Source of the DNA: Paenibacillus endoradicis
GTDB lineage: Bacteria; Bacillota; Bacilli; Paenibacillales; Paenibacillaceae
Direction of reading: 5' to 3'
Assembly: GCF_024721975.1 (NCBI RefSeq)
Contig: NZ_JANQBB010000005.1
Span: 124,001-188,000 of the forward strand
Length of the DNA stretch: 64,000 bases
The position numbers and the translations under genes are program-made. Position 1 is the stretch's first letter; every line of letters begins with the position of its first letter. A model generated the notes under the pieces. The model did not search any database, was not told where the DNA came from, and saw nothing but the letters and a program-made list of their open reading frames with translations. This document shows, piece after piece, positions 27,039 to 36,443 of the stretch.

Positions 27039-29366
27039 ATGAAAAAATGGACAATGATGCTCTTTGCGGGGATATGTATCGTACTTCTTCAGTTTTCACT
27101 AACGACGCAGATAAGTGCAAGCTCAGCTAAAGATCAGTACATTTATGATGATACGGGCTCTCTATCAACAAGTGAGATCACATCATTGGAATCGAAGATA
27201 AAGGCACAATCATTCCAATTATATGTTCTATTCGTTAATAACACAGGTAATCGGTCGATTGTGGATTTTGCGGAGGCGCAATATACGAAGATGAAGTTAC
27301 TGACAAACCAAGGATTGCTAGTTGTAGCTTTAGACGATGGGTATGTGCATCTCCAATTAGGAGTAAATTCTAGACTTGAAAATGCATTATACTCCGCAAA
27401 AGACTTATCATCATCTGAGCCAGTCACTGACTTTGTAGAACAATATTTCTTTCCAAATGCAGCTTCAGGTGATTTTGCAGGAGCAATTGATGATGTAATT
27501 GATGGATTAGCCGACTACATGGAACAAAGTAATTCAACAAATAATTCTGGAGAAAATATGCAGTCTTCGCAAGCTTCTTCCTTACAAATTAGTGCAAAAG
27601 GATTCGCATTAATTATAGGAATTCTAATTGTCATAACGGTAGCATTGATACTTATGGTTCAATCACGTAAGCGTAGAAGATACAGTGAGGATGTAGAAAA
27701 TCTAACGGATGAATTAGAAACGGTACTTGGTAAAGTTCATGAACTTGAGGATGGTTTAACTACTGCTCTTAAATTCAGTCAAGGTCGATCTAAAGCAATT
27801 ATTGAGGCATCCGAAAATGAGTTGTATACATTACTGCAACGTGCGACGACCTATCCTGAACAATTACGAAGCTTAAAACCTCTGCCCAGATGGATAAGTT
27901 CAAAACATGTTGTTCATTTGAAAGAATTAATGTACCAAGTAAAACAACAACTTCAATTGGCAAATAGACTTGAAGATGTATTTCATTCATACAATAATGA
28001 AATATCGATAGCAACTAAAGTGCTACAAGATTATCAGTTGAAGTTTGATCAAGCAAAGAAAAACTTCGATACGATGAATAAAAGTAATGAAATGACATTA
28101 ATCAAGTTAACTGAAAAACAATTTGAGATTCAGAAAATTATTGAGCAGTGTACCTCATTACTTGCCTTCAATCCTGTAGAAGCGAAAGTTCAACTTGATC
28201 AATATGGTACACTAATTACTGCTTGGTGCAGTGATATTAATGAATATACGTCGTTAGTAAATGAAGTATCGAAGCTACCAGATAAAATTAATGAGACAAA
28301 ACTAAAAGTTGATGAACTGGTACAGCAAGAACGATTGAAACTAGATGAAATTTCACCTTACAAATATTATGATTCGATGAATGGTCAATTATCTTCGATA
28401 AAAAAAGCATTGAATATCGGTGATATGATCGTGGTTCGTGACGGGATACAACGAATCAATAATTGGTTAGCAAACTCTTTAGCAGAAGTAAAGCAATCGA
28501 TAAATGCAAGAGATCGTAATCAACAGATGCTGAAACAGTTTACTTTAGTCATGTTGCAATTCGAACAAGATCAACAAACTGAAATTACAAAACAGATTAG
28601 TGCCCTGCAATTACAATTCCATGAAGTTCACTGGCGAAACGCTGCTGATCAATTTTCACAGTTGCAACAGAATGTTCAACTGCTGAAACAGAAGATGGAT
28701 AAAGCGGAAAACTATAATTCAATTGATGTTCAACGTTATTTGGAAGCAGACAACATATTACAAGAAGCGAATTCATTATTGCAGGTGATTCAAGATAGCA
28801 GTGCACAATTACTTCATATCCATGAGCGATCAGAACAACGTGTGATCGAGTATTTAACGACATGTGGTCAGTTGAAAACATCAATCGTTCAATTACGTTC
28901 TACTGCTCAGTCGCATGGTGTGTATAGTTATCCTGGAATAAGTGAGACTGAAACTGTTGCGAGTAGCAGTGTTCAAACGTTAGAAAATGCAGTTTCATTA
29001 ACACCTCGCAATCTATATCATGCCAATGAGCAATTAAGAGACGCTACTCAAAAAGTCAATGAATTTGAAAATCTTGTAAACCAGGCAGTAGATAGTAAAA
29101 TTGCTAGAGAAAGAACTGAGCAAGAAAGGCTGCAGGCCGAAATGATGCGTCGAATGTTCAAAGGCGGCAATAATGGCGGCTTTGGTGGCGGAGGAGGTTT
29201 CGGCGGAAGTGGTCCACGTAATGGTGGTGGCTTCGGTAGCTTCGGAGGCGGTGGCAACTCTCGTGGCGGCGGCGGTAGCTTTAAGGGTGGAGGCAACTCT
29301 CGTGGCGGCGGTGGAAGCTTTAAAGGTGGAGGTCCGTCTCGCGGCGGAGGCGGAAAATTCAAGTGA
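27039..29366 (+). CDS. TPM-domain membrane protein with coiled coil and Gly-rich tail
   Basis: A protein of about 775 residues. A signal/anchor (MMLFAGICIVLLQFSLTTQ) is followed by an extracellular TPM (YgcG-like) domain (YIYDDTGSLS ... NQGLLVVALDDGYVHLQLG). A transmembrane helix (ALIIGILIVITVALILMVQ) comes at ~195. About 450 residues of predicted coiled coil follow, then a tail of GGGGSFKGGGNSRGGGG repeats. The layout is like B. subtilis YdjH, whose gene is linked to the pspA homolog ydjF. A role in membrane-stress response is likely. ATG 27039 is preferred, 7 nt from GGAGG. Confidence 0.8.
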   Translation: MKKWTMMLFAGICIVLLQFSLTTQISASSAKDQYIYDDTGSLSTSEITSLESKIKAQSFQLYVLFVNNTGNRSIVDFAEAQYTKMKLLTNQGLLVVALDDGYVHLQLGVNSRLENALYSAKDLSSSEPVTDFVEQYFFPNAASGDFAGAIDDVIDGLADYMEQSNSTNNSGENMQSSQASSLQISAKGFALIIGILIVITVALILMVQSRKRRRYSEDVENLTDELETVLGKVHELEDGLTTALKFSQGRSKAIIEASENELYTLLQRATTYPEQLRSLKPLPRWISSKHVVHLKELMYQVKQQLQLANRLEDVFHSYNNEISIATKVLQDYQLKFDQAKKNFDTMNKSNEMTLIKLTEKQFEIQKIIEQCTSLLAFNPVEAKVQLDQYGTLITAWCSDINEYTSLVNEVSKLPDKINETKLKVDELVQQERLKLDEISPYKYYDSMNGQLSSIKKALNIGDMIVVRDGIQRINNWLANSLAEVKQSINARDRNQQMLKQFTLVMLQFEQDQQTEITKQISALQLQFHEVHWRNAADQFSQLQQNVQLLKQKMDKAENYNSIDVQRYLEADNILQEANSLLQVIQDSSAQLLHIHERSEQRVIEYLTTCGQLKTSIVQLRSTAQSHGVYSYPGISETETVASSSVQTLENAVSLTPRNLYHANEQLRDATQKVNEFENLVNQAVDSKIARERTEQERLQAEMMRRMFKGGNNGGFGGGGGFGGSGPRNGGGFGSFGGGGNSRGGGGSFKGGGNSRGGGGSFKGGGPSRGGGGKFK

Positions 29367-29395
29367 AGAGGTAGTTCAAAACGTAATATAACGAG

Positions 29396-29439
29396 CACCA
29401 GGTCGAGGAATGATTCTCATTCCTCGACCTGGTGTTTTG
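29396..29439 (+). terminator. Strong terminator after the TPM-domain gene
   Basis: An 18-bp perfect stem, CACCAGGTCGAGGAATGA and TCATTCCTCGACCTGGTG, loop TTC, then a short T-tract. A short family-1 start, GAGGTAGTTCAAAA, lies at 29369 just after the stop codon. Confidence 0.9.
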
Positions 29440-29495
29440 CATTTCAAGTAAATCTTTAATTGTAGATCTGATTTCCGATTATCTTCGGTAGAATG

Positions 29496-30740
29496 CTATT
29501 GATCCAGCTTAGCAGTTAATACTCTACGTACATGTTCATCTAATAACTGCTCTGAAATATTACCGTTCTCGACAGCAGTTGTTATAGCTGTTATGACCTC
29601 TTGTTGTGACTTGGTGTCATGACCTACGATAAGCATATCAATGCCTGCTTGCAGAGCGATTATAGCAGCATCACCTATGTTGTATTGTTCTGTAATTCCA
29701 CCCATAACCATATCATCCGATATAGCAAGACCTGTGAATCCCATTTCTTCGCGCAATCTATTCGTAATAATTTCTTTCGATAATGATGCTGGATATTCGC
29801 TATCAAGTTGAGGGAAATAAAGATGACCAATCATAAGTGCATCAATTTGTTGCTTTATTGCAGCATAGAAAGGTATTAATTCTAGTTGTTGAAGCTCTTC
29901 CCATGATTTGTTGACAGTAGGCAACGTCTTATGTGAATCTTCACTTGTATCACCATGACCTGGGAAGTGCTTGCCTACGGTAATGACATAAGATTCTAAT
30001 CCTTGCATCATTGCAATAGCTTGCTCTGCTGTTTCTTGTGGTGTAGTACCGAAGGCGCGATCACCTATTACAGGATTTCTCGGATTACTGTTCACATCTA
30101 GTACTGGAGCAAAATCAACATCGATCCCATATCTAGATAATGTTTCTCCCATTGTAGCAGCAGAGTCATAAGTTAATGTTGAGTCGTGAAGCTCAGCTAG
30201 AGTTGCTGCAGAAGGGAATTTTTCGGGCAATCGATTTACAATACCACCCTCTTGGTCGATCGTAATCCATAATGGAATGTCTGTATACTCGTTCTGTTGT
30301 TTTAATTGTGCGATAAAGTCAGTAAGTTGTTTTTCATTTTTGATATTGCGCTTAAAAAGAATAATGGAGCCAATATATTGCTCTTGAATTAGTTTCTGAT
30401 GTGCGGTAGTTAACTGTTTGTCCTCGATTCCCATGATTAACAATTGTCCAATTTTTTGAGCAGTGGAAAGATTCTGTAGTATTTGTTCTACTTCATCCGT
30501 TGTCTCAACGTTCGGATTAATTGCATTGGGAGTAGTTGTAGGTATTGGTTCTTGACTTGGAGTAGTGACTATCGTTGGAAGACTATCGTTACTTGAAGGT
30601 GTAGTAGTATTTTGTTCAAGTTCATTTGGATGCAAAGAGATCGTTTCTTTAGCGTCTAGAACAGTGAATATAAAGTAGAAAGTTACAATAATCAAGACAA
30701 GTAATAATATTGTAATAAATGTTATTTTTTTTTGTTTCAA
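29496..30740 (-). CDS. nagZ: Membrane-anchored beta-N-acetylhexosaminidase (GH3, NagZ-type)
   Basis: A cell-wall recycling glycosidase of about 414 residues that removes N-acetylglucosamine from muropeptide fragments. A transmembrane anchor (ITILLLVLIIVTFYFIFTV) and a Pro/Thr-rich linker precede the GH3 barrel. The barrel has ITIDQEGGIVNRLP, the GH3 motif KHFPGHGDTSEDSH with the His/Asp general-acid loop, and AISDDMVMGGI with the nucleophile Asp. Likely start is TTG 30740, 9 nt after GAGG; GTG 30755 overlaps that site. Divergent from the Gfo/Idh gene. Confidence 0.9.
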   Translation of the reverse strand: MKQKKITFITILLLVLIIVTFYFIFTVLDAKETISLHPNELEQNTTTPSSNDSLPTIVTTPSQEPIPTTTPNAINPNVETTDEVEQILQNLSTAQKIGQLLIMGIEDKQLTTAHQKLIQEQYIGSIILFKRNIKNEKQLTDFIAQLKQQNEYTDIPLWITIDQEGGIVNRLPEKFPSAATLAELHDSTLTYDSAATMGETLSRYGIDVDFAPVLDVNSNPRNPVIGDRAFGTTPQETAEQAIAMMQGLESYVITVGKHFPGHGDTSEDSHKTLPTVNKSWEELQQLELIPFYAAIKQQIDALMIGHLYFPQLDSEYPASLSKEIITNRLREEMGFTGLAISDDMVMGGITEQYNIGDAAIIALQAGIDMLIVGHDTKSQQEVITAITTAVENGNISEQLLDEHVRRVLTAKLDQ

Positions 30741-30867
30741 GACATTGTACCTCACTAGTTATTTGATATAATACATATACATTATAGTCTAATCTAGGTG
30801 AAGAGTTAACTAACAAAATACTCCTGTTGGGAGTTATACACAATATTAATCGAGAAGGGGAGAGGTA

Positions 30868-31872
30868 ATGAGTATTCAGAAGTTACGATGGGGCATTCTT
30901 GGTTGCGCTTCCATTGCAAAGAGGTCTGTTATACCAGGTATTCGTTTGTCTAAGCATAATGAAGTTAAAGCAATTGCTAGTCGTTCAATAGAAACAGCAC
31001 AAGCAACAGCATCTGAACTACAAATTCCAATTGCGTATGGCAGTTATGAAGAAATGCTTGCTGATCCTGATCTGGATGTCATATATATTCCACTACCGAA
31101 CCATTTACATAAGGAATGGAGCATTAAAGCAGCAAAAGCAGGCAAGCATGTACTTTGCGAGAAGCCAATTGCATTGAATAGTGTTGAAGCAGCAGAAATG
31201 GCGCAAGTAGCCAAAGATGAGAATGTAATTATGTCTGAAGCTTTCATGTACCGCTATCATCCCCGATATAAACTAATTAAACAAATGATTGCTGATGGTG
31301 AAATAGGTGAAATTCGTCATATTCGTGGTGGATTCACATTTAATAATGGAGCAAGTACGGAAAATGTCCGTTATGTGAAAGAGTGGGGTGGAGGTTCACT
31401 GTATGATGTCGGATGTTATCCAATAAGTGCAGCACGTTATATTCTTGAATCTGAGCCTATTGCCACAACAGTACAAGCAATGTTCTCCGAGAAGCATGGA
31501 GGAGTTGATATGATGGCATCAGGCCTGCTTGAGTTTAGTAATGATGTAGCGCTTGTATTCGATTGTGGAATGTGGGCTGCTCCACGAAGTCCGCTTGAAA
31601 TCATCGGAACAGAAGGTGTTATTGAGCTACCTAATGCATTTTTATCGCATACAGAAGAAGGTTCATATTTTTATGTTCGTAAAGGCGATAAAGTGAAAGA
31701 GATAAAAACACCTTATTATAATAGTTATGCATTGCAAGCAGATGCGATGGCTAGAACGATCCGTGGAGAAGAGGTACAGCAATTTCCATTGGAAGATGCT
31801 GTAGCGAATATGAGAGTACTTGAAGCATGTCTTCAATCAGCTGAGACTGGAACTAGAATTGTCATTAATTAA
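30868..31872 (+). CDS. Gfo/Idh/MocA-family oxidoreductase
   Basis: An NAD(P)-dependent sugar-type dehydrogenase of 334 residues. It has the Rossmann motif WGILGCASIAKRSVIPG, the catalytic EKP motif CEKPIALNSVEA, and a C-terminal alpha/beta domain beginning around RYKLIKQMI. Substrate unknown. ATG 30868 follows GGGGAGAGG. An aldo/keto reductase starts 22 bp downstream, so the pair is probably co-transcribed. Confidence 0.88.
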   Translation: MSIQKLRWGILGCASIAKRSVIPGIRLSKHNEVKAIASRSIETAQATASELQIPIAYGSYEEMLADPDLDVIYIPLPNHLHKEWSIKAAKAGKHVLCEKPIALNSVEAAEMAQVAKDENVIMSEAFMYRYHPRYKLIKQMIADGEIGEIRHIRGGFTFNNGASTENVRYVKEWGGGSLYDVGCYPISAARYILESEPIATTVQAMFSEKHGGVDMMASGLLEFSNDVALVFDCGMWAAPRSPLEIIGTEGVIELPNAFLSHTEEGSYFYVRKGDKVKEIKTPYYNSYALQADAMARTIRGEEVQQFPLEDAVANMRVLEACLQSAETGTRIVIN

Positions 31873-31894
31873 TCAATTTCTAGGAGAGATGAAG

Positions 31895-32827
31895 ATGCAA
31901 TATATATCAATTAAAGGTTGTAGCAAGCCGATTTCAAGACTAATAAAAGGAACAGATTATTTGTTACTTAATGAGTTCGAACAGATTAGTGATCATCTTG
32001 ATGATTATATGGAGTTAGGTGGCAATATGATTGATACCGCTCATATTTATACAGATGGGGAAAGCGAACAAGTTATTGGAAAGTATATTCAATCTCGTAA
32101 CAATCGCGAAACACTCGTCCTTATGTCTAAAGGTGGTATGCCGGACACAGATGGTAACTCAAGACTTGGTCATGCAGCATTATCAGAACAAATTAAGTGC
32201 AGCTTAGATCGACTACAAACTTCTTATCTTGATATGTATGCTCTTCATCGTGATGATACCGAGTTACATGTTGGTCAAATTCTTGAAACAATGAATGAAC
32301 ATATGGTAGCAGGTCATATTCACGCTTTTGGTTCATCCAATTGGACTACTTCCAGAATAGCAGAAGCGAATGAATATGCCACTAAGCATGGCTTAGTAGG
32401 CTTTGCATTTAATAGTCCCAATTTGAGTCTAGCTAGACCTCAAGAGCCTTTCTGGGGGGGAGTGCTTGAGGCAGATGATGAAATGCGTCAATGGCATCAT
32501 GAAACAAAGTTACCTCTTTTATCGTGGTCCCCACTAGCAAGGGGATTTTTCACAGGGAAATATACTCCTGAAGTACGCAGCGATGAAGACATGGTCCGCG
32601 TATTCTACAATGAAGATAATTGGGCAAAGTATGAAAGAGCAAGTCAACTTGCTACTTCCAAGGGAGTATCTACGATTGAAATTGCTCTTGCCTTCGTTCT
32701 GAATCAGAGCTATCCAACCTGTGCAATTATTGGAGCAAGAAGTAAAACTGAACTTGATTCTTGTCTTGTTGGTTCTACAATACAACTGACTCCTTCGGAG
32801 GTAGAATGGCTAAATCTAGCTGAATAA
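31895..32827 (+). CDS. Aldo/keto reductase
   Basis: A TIM-barrel NADPH-dependent reductase of about 310 residues. The catalytic tetrad is visible as Asp/Tyr in IDTAHIYTDGESE, Lys in LMSKGG and His in MYALHRDD. Start is ATG 31895, 7 nt after AGGAGA; upstream in-frame codons lie inside the previous gene. Probably forms an operon with the Gfo/Idh oxidoreductase, suggesting shared sugar or polyol conversion. Confidence 0.88.
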   Translation: MQYISIKGCSKPISRLIKGTDYLLLNEFEQISDHLDDYMELGGNMIDTAHIYTDGESEQVIGKYIQSRNNRETLVLMSKGGMPDTDGNSRLGHAALSEQIKCSLDRLQTSYLDMYALHRDDTELHVGQILETMNEHMVAGHIHAFGSSNWTTSRIAEANEYATKHGLVGFAFNSPNLSLARPQEPFWGGVLEADDEMRQWHHETKLPLLSWSPLARGFFTGKYTPEVRSDEDMVRVFYNEDNWAKYERASQLATSKGVSTIEIALAFVLNQSYPTCAIIGARSKTELDSCLVGSTIQLTPSEVEWLNLAE

Positions 32828-32865
32828 TTACGAATTATACATTGTGATCTAGATAATAATAAAAC

Positions 32866-32902
32866 GAGCCGTATAAGATCAAGTTTTGATCTTATACGGC
32901 TC
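32866..32902. terminator. Bidirectional terminator
   Basis: Perfect 17-bp stem GAGCCGTATAAGATCAA/TTGATCTTATACGGCTC with loop GTT between the converging aldo/keto reductase and prs genes. Confidence 0.85.
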
Positions 32903-32918
32903 ATTTCGTCTAGTAGTG

Positions 32919-32986
32919 CATCTTCGAATCCGATTAAGCTTCCTGCATTACTTCATTATCAAAGTCTTCTTTAAGAACTACCTCTA
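32919..32986 (-). repeat. Family-1 fragment directly after the prs stop codon
   Basis: On the minus strand TAGAGGTAGTTC begins right after the prs TAA, followed by AAGACTTTGATAATGAAG, the first part of the repeat, then sequence decays. Confidence 0.65.
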
Positions 32987-33922
32987 TTAAGATTTGAAGA
33001 GAGTAGCTATAGAACCGCCCTCAGTAATAATCTTAATTGCTGAAGATATAAGTGGTGCGATAGACAAAGTGACAAATTTGTCAGGAATATTATCATCTAA
33101 CAAAATCGTATCTGTAATGATGATCTCTTCAATATTAGGATGATCTAGCTTTTGTACTGCGTTTTCAGAGAATAGACCATGCGTAGCACAGATGTAGGCA
33201 TCGTTAGCGCCTTTCTTTTTCAAAGCTTCAACGACGTTAACAATTGTACTACCTGTATCGATTAAGTCCTCAATAATGATTGGAGTCATGCCTTCAACTT
33301 CTCCGATAATATGGGTTATCTCGGATTTGTTATGGGCAGGACGGTTTTTAATCATAATTGCAAATGGACAATCAATTAGACCAGCTAGTTTTTCTGCAAC
33401 AGTAGCACGTCCAGCATCTGGGGATACGACTACAGGGTTGACGATATTTTTCTCGCGAATATATTTAATAATAATATCTAGCGCTGTAAGGTGATCTACA
33501 GTGATATCGAAGAAACCTTGGATCGGGTCAGCATGAAGATCAACGGTAATAATACGATTCGCACCAACCGTAGTAATAACGTCAGCAACCATTTTTGCAG
33601 AAATAGGTTCACGCGGACGACTTTTACGTTCTTGACGAGCATACCCGTAGTAAGGCATAACGATGTTGATTGAATTTGCAGACGCACGTTTTGCAGCGTC
33701 AATCATAACAAGTAATTCAACTAGATATTCGTTAACAGGATGTGATAACGATTGTACTAGAAATACATCATGGTTACGAAGAGTTTCTTCGTAAGATACA
33801 TGAATTTCTCCGCTTTGTAGGCGCGAGATGTTGGCTTGCCCCATTGGGACTTGCAATTGATCACAAATCGCTTGCGCTAGCGGGCGGTTAGATGAACCAG
33901 AAAAAATTTTAATTTGAGCCAT
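32987..33922 (-). CDS. prs: Ribose-phosphate pyrophosphokinase (PRPP synthetase)
   Basis: Makes PRPP from ribose 5-phosphate and ATP. It has the start motif IKIFSGSSNRPLAQAI, the catalytic flexible loop PYYGYARQERKSRPREPISA, the VVSPDAGR block and the PRPP loop EDLIDTGSTIVNV. Canonical housekeeping enzymes read DDMIDTAGTI there and are ~317 residues; this one is 311. It also lacks the usual gcaD neighbour, so it may be a second copy. ATG 33922 follows GGAGG. Confidence 0.88.
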   Translation of the reverse strand: MAQIKIFSGSSNRPLAQAICDQLQVPMGQANISRLQSGEIHVSYEETLRNHDVFLVQSLSHPVNEYLVELLVMIDAAKRASANSINIVMPYYGYARQERKSRPREPISAKMVADVITTVGANRIITVDLHADPIQGFFDITVDHLTALDIIIKYIREKNIVNPVVVSPDAGRATVAEKLAGLIDCPFAIMIKNRPAHNKSEITHIIGEVEGMTPIIIEDLIDTGSTIVNVVEALKKKGANDAYICATHGLFSENAVQKLDHPNIEEIIITDTILLDDNIPDKFVTLSIAPLISSAIKIITEGGSIATLFKS

Positions 33923-34030
33923 AATATCCTCCAAAATATGTGTGTCACGTAGCAGCTATAATTAGCAATCTTATCATATCAAAATAATGAGTTATTCACA
34001 AATGAAAACCTCATCTAGTTGGCAAATAAA

Positions 34031-34062
34031 ATAGTCATGAAGAAATACATCTTCATGACTAT
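34031..34062 (-). terminator. Terminator of fabV
   Basis: Stem ATAGTCATGAAGA/TCTTCATGACTAT around AATACA, followed on the minus strand by TTTATTT. Confidence 0.75.
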
Positions 34063-34071
34063 CTCGTTGTA

Positions 34072-35262
34072 TTACTTTAAGTTGTGAATGTCGACATTTG
34101 GCTCTGAATCTAACTCGTAGTTAATGCCTTCAACTCCGAAACCGAATAGTCCGAAGAATTCATCACGATAACCTTCAAGATCAGTTAAGTCATATACATT
34201 TTCAGTAGTTAGAGCTTCCCAGATTTTAGCTACTTCAGCTTGAAGTTCAGGGTTCATCTCTAGATCATCAATACGTATTTGACCGTCTTCATCAACTGGT
34301 GTTGCACCATCAATGTATAATCTTTCTGTAAATAGACGATAGATCTGTTCGATACAACCTTCATGAGTACCTTGCTCTTTCATTAATTTGTAAAGAGCAG
34401 ATATGTACAATGGAACAACTGGAATTGCAGAGCTTGATTGCGTTACAAGTGCTTTATTTACAGAAATAAATGCACGACCGCCAGTTGATTTCAATTGATC
34501 ATTCAAGTTGTGAGCTGTTTCTAGAAGATGGTTTTTCGCAGCACCGATCGTACCATCACGATATACAGCATGTGTAATAGAAGGGCCAATATAGTTATAA
34601 GCGACAGTAGTTGCATCAGCAGTAAGTGCATCAGCAGCTTGTAACGCGTCAATCCACATTTGCCAGTCTTCGCCACCCATTACTGCAATCGTTTGACGCA
34701 ATTCATCTTCAGTAGCAGGTTCGATAGCTACTTCCGTCACTTCGCCTGTATGGAAGTTAACTGTTTTGTTTGTATATACTTCACCAAGTGGTTTAATTAC
34801 AGAGGAGAAGACTTCTCCTGTATCAGGATGCACACGACGTGGAGAGGCTACGCTGTATACTACAAGATCAATTTTACCTAATTCTGATTTGATTAGATCG
34901 ATGGTTTTTGCTTTGATCTCATTAGAGAATGCATCACCAACAATACTATAAGACTTTAAGCCAGCTTCTGCAGCTGCAGTTTCAAATGCAGCAGAATTGT
35001 ACCAACCTGCACTTGCAGTACGAGCACCTTCAGCAGCTTTATCGAAGTATACACCAATTGTATTTGCATTTGCACCAAATGCTGAAACGATGCGAGAAGC
35101 AAGACCGTAACCAGTTGAAGCTCCGACTACTAGAACATTTTTCGGACCGCTAAGCTGTGGGTGTGATTTCACATAATTAATTTGTTCTTGAACTTGTACA
35201 GCACAACCTAGTGGATGAGCTGTCGTACAAATAAAACCTCTTGATTTTGGTTGAATAATCAT
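34072..35262 (-). CDS. fabV: Trans-2-enoyl-ACP/CoA reductase FabV
   Basis: An NADH-dependent enoyl reductase of 396 residues acting in the last step of fatty-acid elongation. FabV hallmarks are the N-terminus IIQPKSRGFICTTAHPLGC, the cofactor motif VVGASTGYGLASR and the extended active-site pair Tyr-x8-Lys in YRDGTIGAAK. FabV enzymes are known to be insensitive to triclosan and are unusual in Firmicutes, which mostly use FabI, FabL or FabK. ATG 35262 follows AAAGGA. Monocistronic. Confidence 0.95.
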   Translation of the reverse strand: MIIQPKSRGFICTTAHPLGCAVQVQEQINYVKSHPQLSGPKNVLVVGASTGYGLASRIVSAFGANANTIGVYFDKAAEGARTASAGWYNSAAFETAAAEAGLKSYSIVGDAFSNEIKAKTIDLIKSELGKIDLVVYSVASPRRVHPDTGEVFSSVIKPLGEVYTNKTVNFHTGEVTEVAIEPATEDELRQTIAVMGGEDWQMWIDALQAADALTADATTVAYNYIGPSITHAVYRDGTIGAAKNHLLETAHNLNDQLKSTGGRAFISVNKALVTQSSSAIPVVPLYISALYKLMKEQGTHEGCIEQIYRLFTERLYIDGATPVDEDGQIRIDDLEMNPELQAEVAKIWEALTTENVYDLTDLEGYRDEFFGLFGFGVEGINYELDSEPNVDIHNLK

Positions 35263-35362
35263 ATTTAGATATTCCTTTCTTTCTTATATTCTCTATGAAT
35301 ATCTTACTTACATGAATCTATTTTACCGATAAATATGAATAAATGGAAGTGCAAAGTAAATA

Positions 35363-35404
35363 GGCTACCTCTTTTTGCTTATGAATCAAGCGCTTGAGGC
35401 AGCC
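35363..35404 (-). terminator. Hairpin downstream of second spore-protein gene
   Basis: GGCTGCCTC pairs with GAGGTAGCC on the minus strand (one mismatch), 19 nt 3' of the gene. The T-tract is weak. Confidence 0.45.
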
Positions 35405-35422
35405 TTAACGTGATTTGATACG

Positions 35423-35632
35423 CTAGAAACGGTTTGATGATAGTTGTTGTTGACCTAGAGCAACTAGTCGTTTTGTTATGTAACCGCCAATTGATCCGAT
35501 GTCACGAGTTGTCATATTGCCGTAGTAACCGTCTTGTGGCAACTGAATGCCAAGCTCTTGTGCAATTTCGAATTTCATCTGATCAATCTCATATTTTGCT
35601 TCAGGGACAATAAGTCTGCCTCTTGAACCCAT
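35423..35632 (-). CDS. Alpha/beta-type small acid-soluble spore protein (second copy)
   Basis: A 69-residue spore DNA-protecting protein. It shares with the copy at 16322 the GPR cleavage region FEIAQELGI and [24 protein letters not shown]. The start is ATG 35632, 9 nt after AAGGAG; an in-frame TTG at 35641 touches that site. Monocistronic and probably forespore-expressed. Confidence 0.93.
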   Translation of the reverse strand: MGSRGRLIVPEAKYEIDQMKFEIAQELGIQLPQDGYYGNMTTRDIGSIGGYITKRLVALGQQQLSSNRF

Positions 35633-35708
35633 ACTAATCAACTCCTTTCGAAGCTAGTATGAGATTCAAGTTGAAACATTATGCATCATTTTCCTTTTAA
35701 TTTGGAAA

Positions 35709-36443
35709 ACATTCGCAAGCGGAGAAGATGGAGCGCTACTTGAGGGAGGAGGAAACGCAAGTGTACATGTTTCGTACACGCGAACCGGACTTCCCAAGTT
35801 CGCTTCATATTCGACGCCGCCTAAGCTAAGTTAGCATACTCATCATTATCAAAGTCTGCTTTTTGAACTACCTCTTTCAATGAGAGGTTCACAAAGCAGG
35901 CTTTCAGAACCAAGAAGATAGAGCGCTACTTGAGGGAGGAGGAAACGCAAGTGTACCTGTTTCGTACAGGCGTACCGGACTTCTCAAGTTCGCTTCATAT
36001 TCGACGCTGACTAAGCTACGTTAGCATACTCATCGTTATCAAAGTCTGCTTTTTGAACTACCTCTTTCAATGAGAGGTTCACAAAGCAGGCTTTCAGAAC
36101 CAAGAATATGGAGCGCTACTTGAAGGAGGAGGAAACGCAAGTGTACATGTTTCGTACACGCGTACCAGACTTCTCAAGTTCGCTTCATATTCGACGCCGC
36201 CTAAGCTAAGTTAGCATACTCATCATTATCAAAGTCTGCTTTTTGAACTACCTCTTTCAATGAGAGGTTCACAAAGCAGGCTTTCAGAACCAAGAAGGTG
36301 GAGCGCTACTTGAGGGAGGAGGAAACGCCAGTGTACATGTTTCGTACACGCGTACCGGACTTCTCAAGTTCGCTTCATATTCGACGCCGACTAAGCTACG
36401 TTAGCATACTCATCGTTATCAAAGTCTGCTTTTTGAACTACCT
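35709..36443 (-). repeat. Four tandem 190-bp units of family-1 repeat
   Basis: The landmark TTCGCTTCATATTCGACG recurs at 35799, 35989, 36179 and 36369, exactly 190 bp apart. On the minus strand each unit begins GGTAGTTCAAAAAGCAGAC. Each contains the hairpin GTGTACATGTTTCGTACAC and the hairpin GAACCTCTCATTGAAAGAGG plus TAGTTC. The first unit begins at the stop codon of the aldo/keto reductase gene. It fills the 809-bp gap to the spore-protein gene; the first 75 bp beside that gene show nothing else. Confidence 0.95.

Noticed and set aside
29048..29398. Proline-rich minus-strand frame
   Set aside because: It is the complement of the Gly-rich tail of the TPM-domain gene; low-complexity artefact.
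35709..36443. CRISPR-like array at the 190-bp repeats
   Set aside because: Whole units repeat, with no repeat/spacer alternation and no cas genes.
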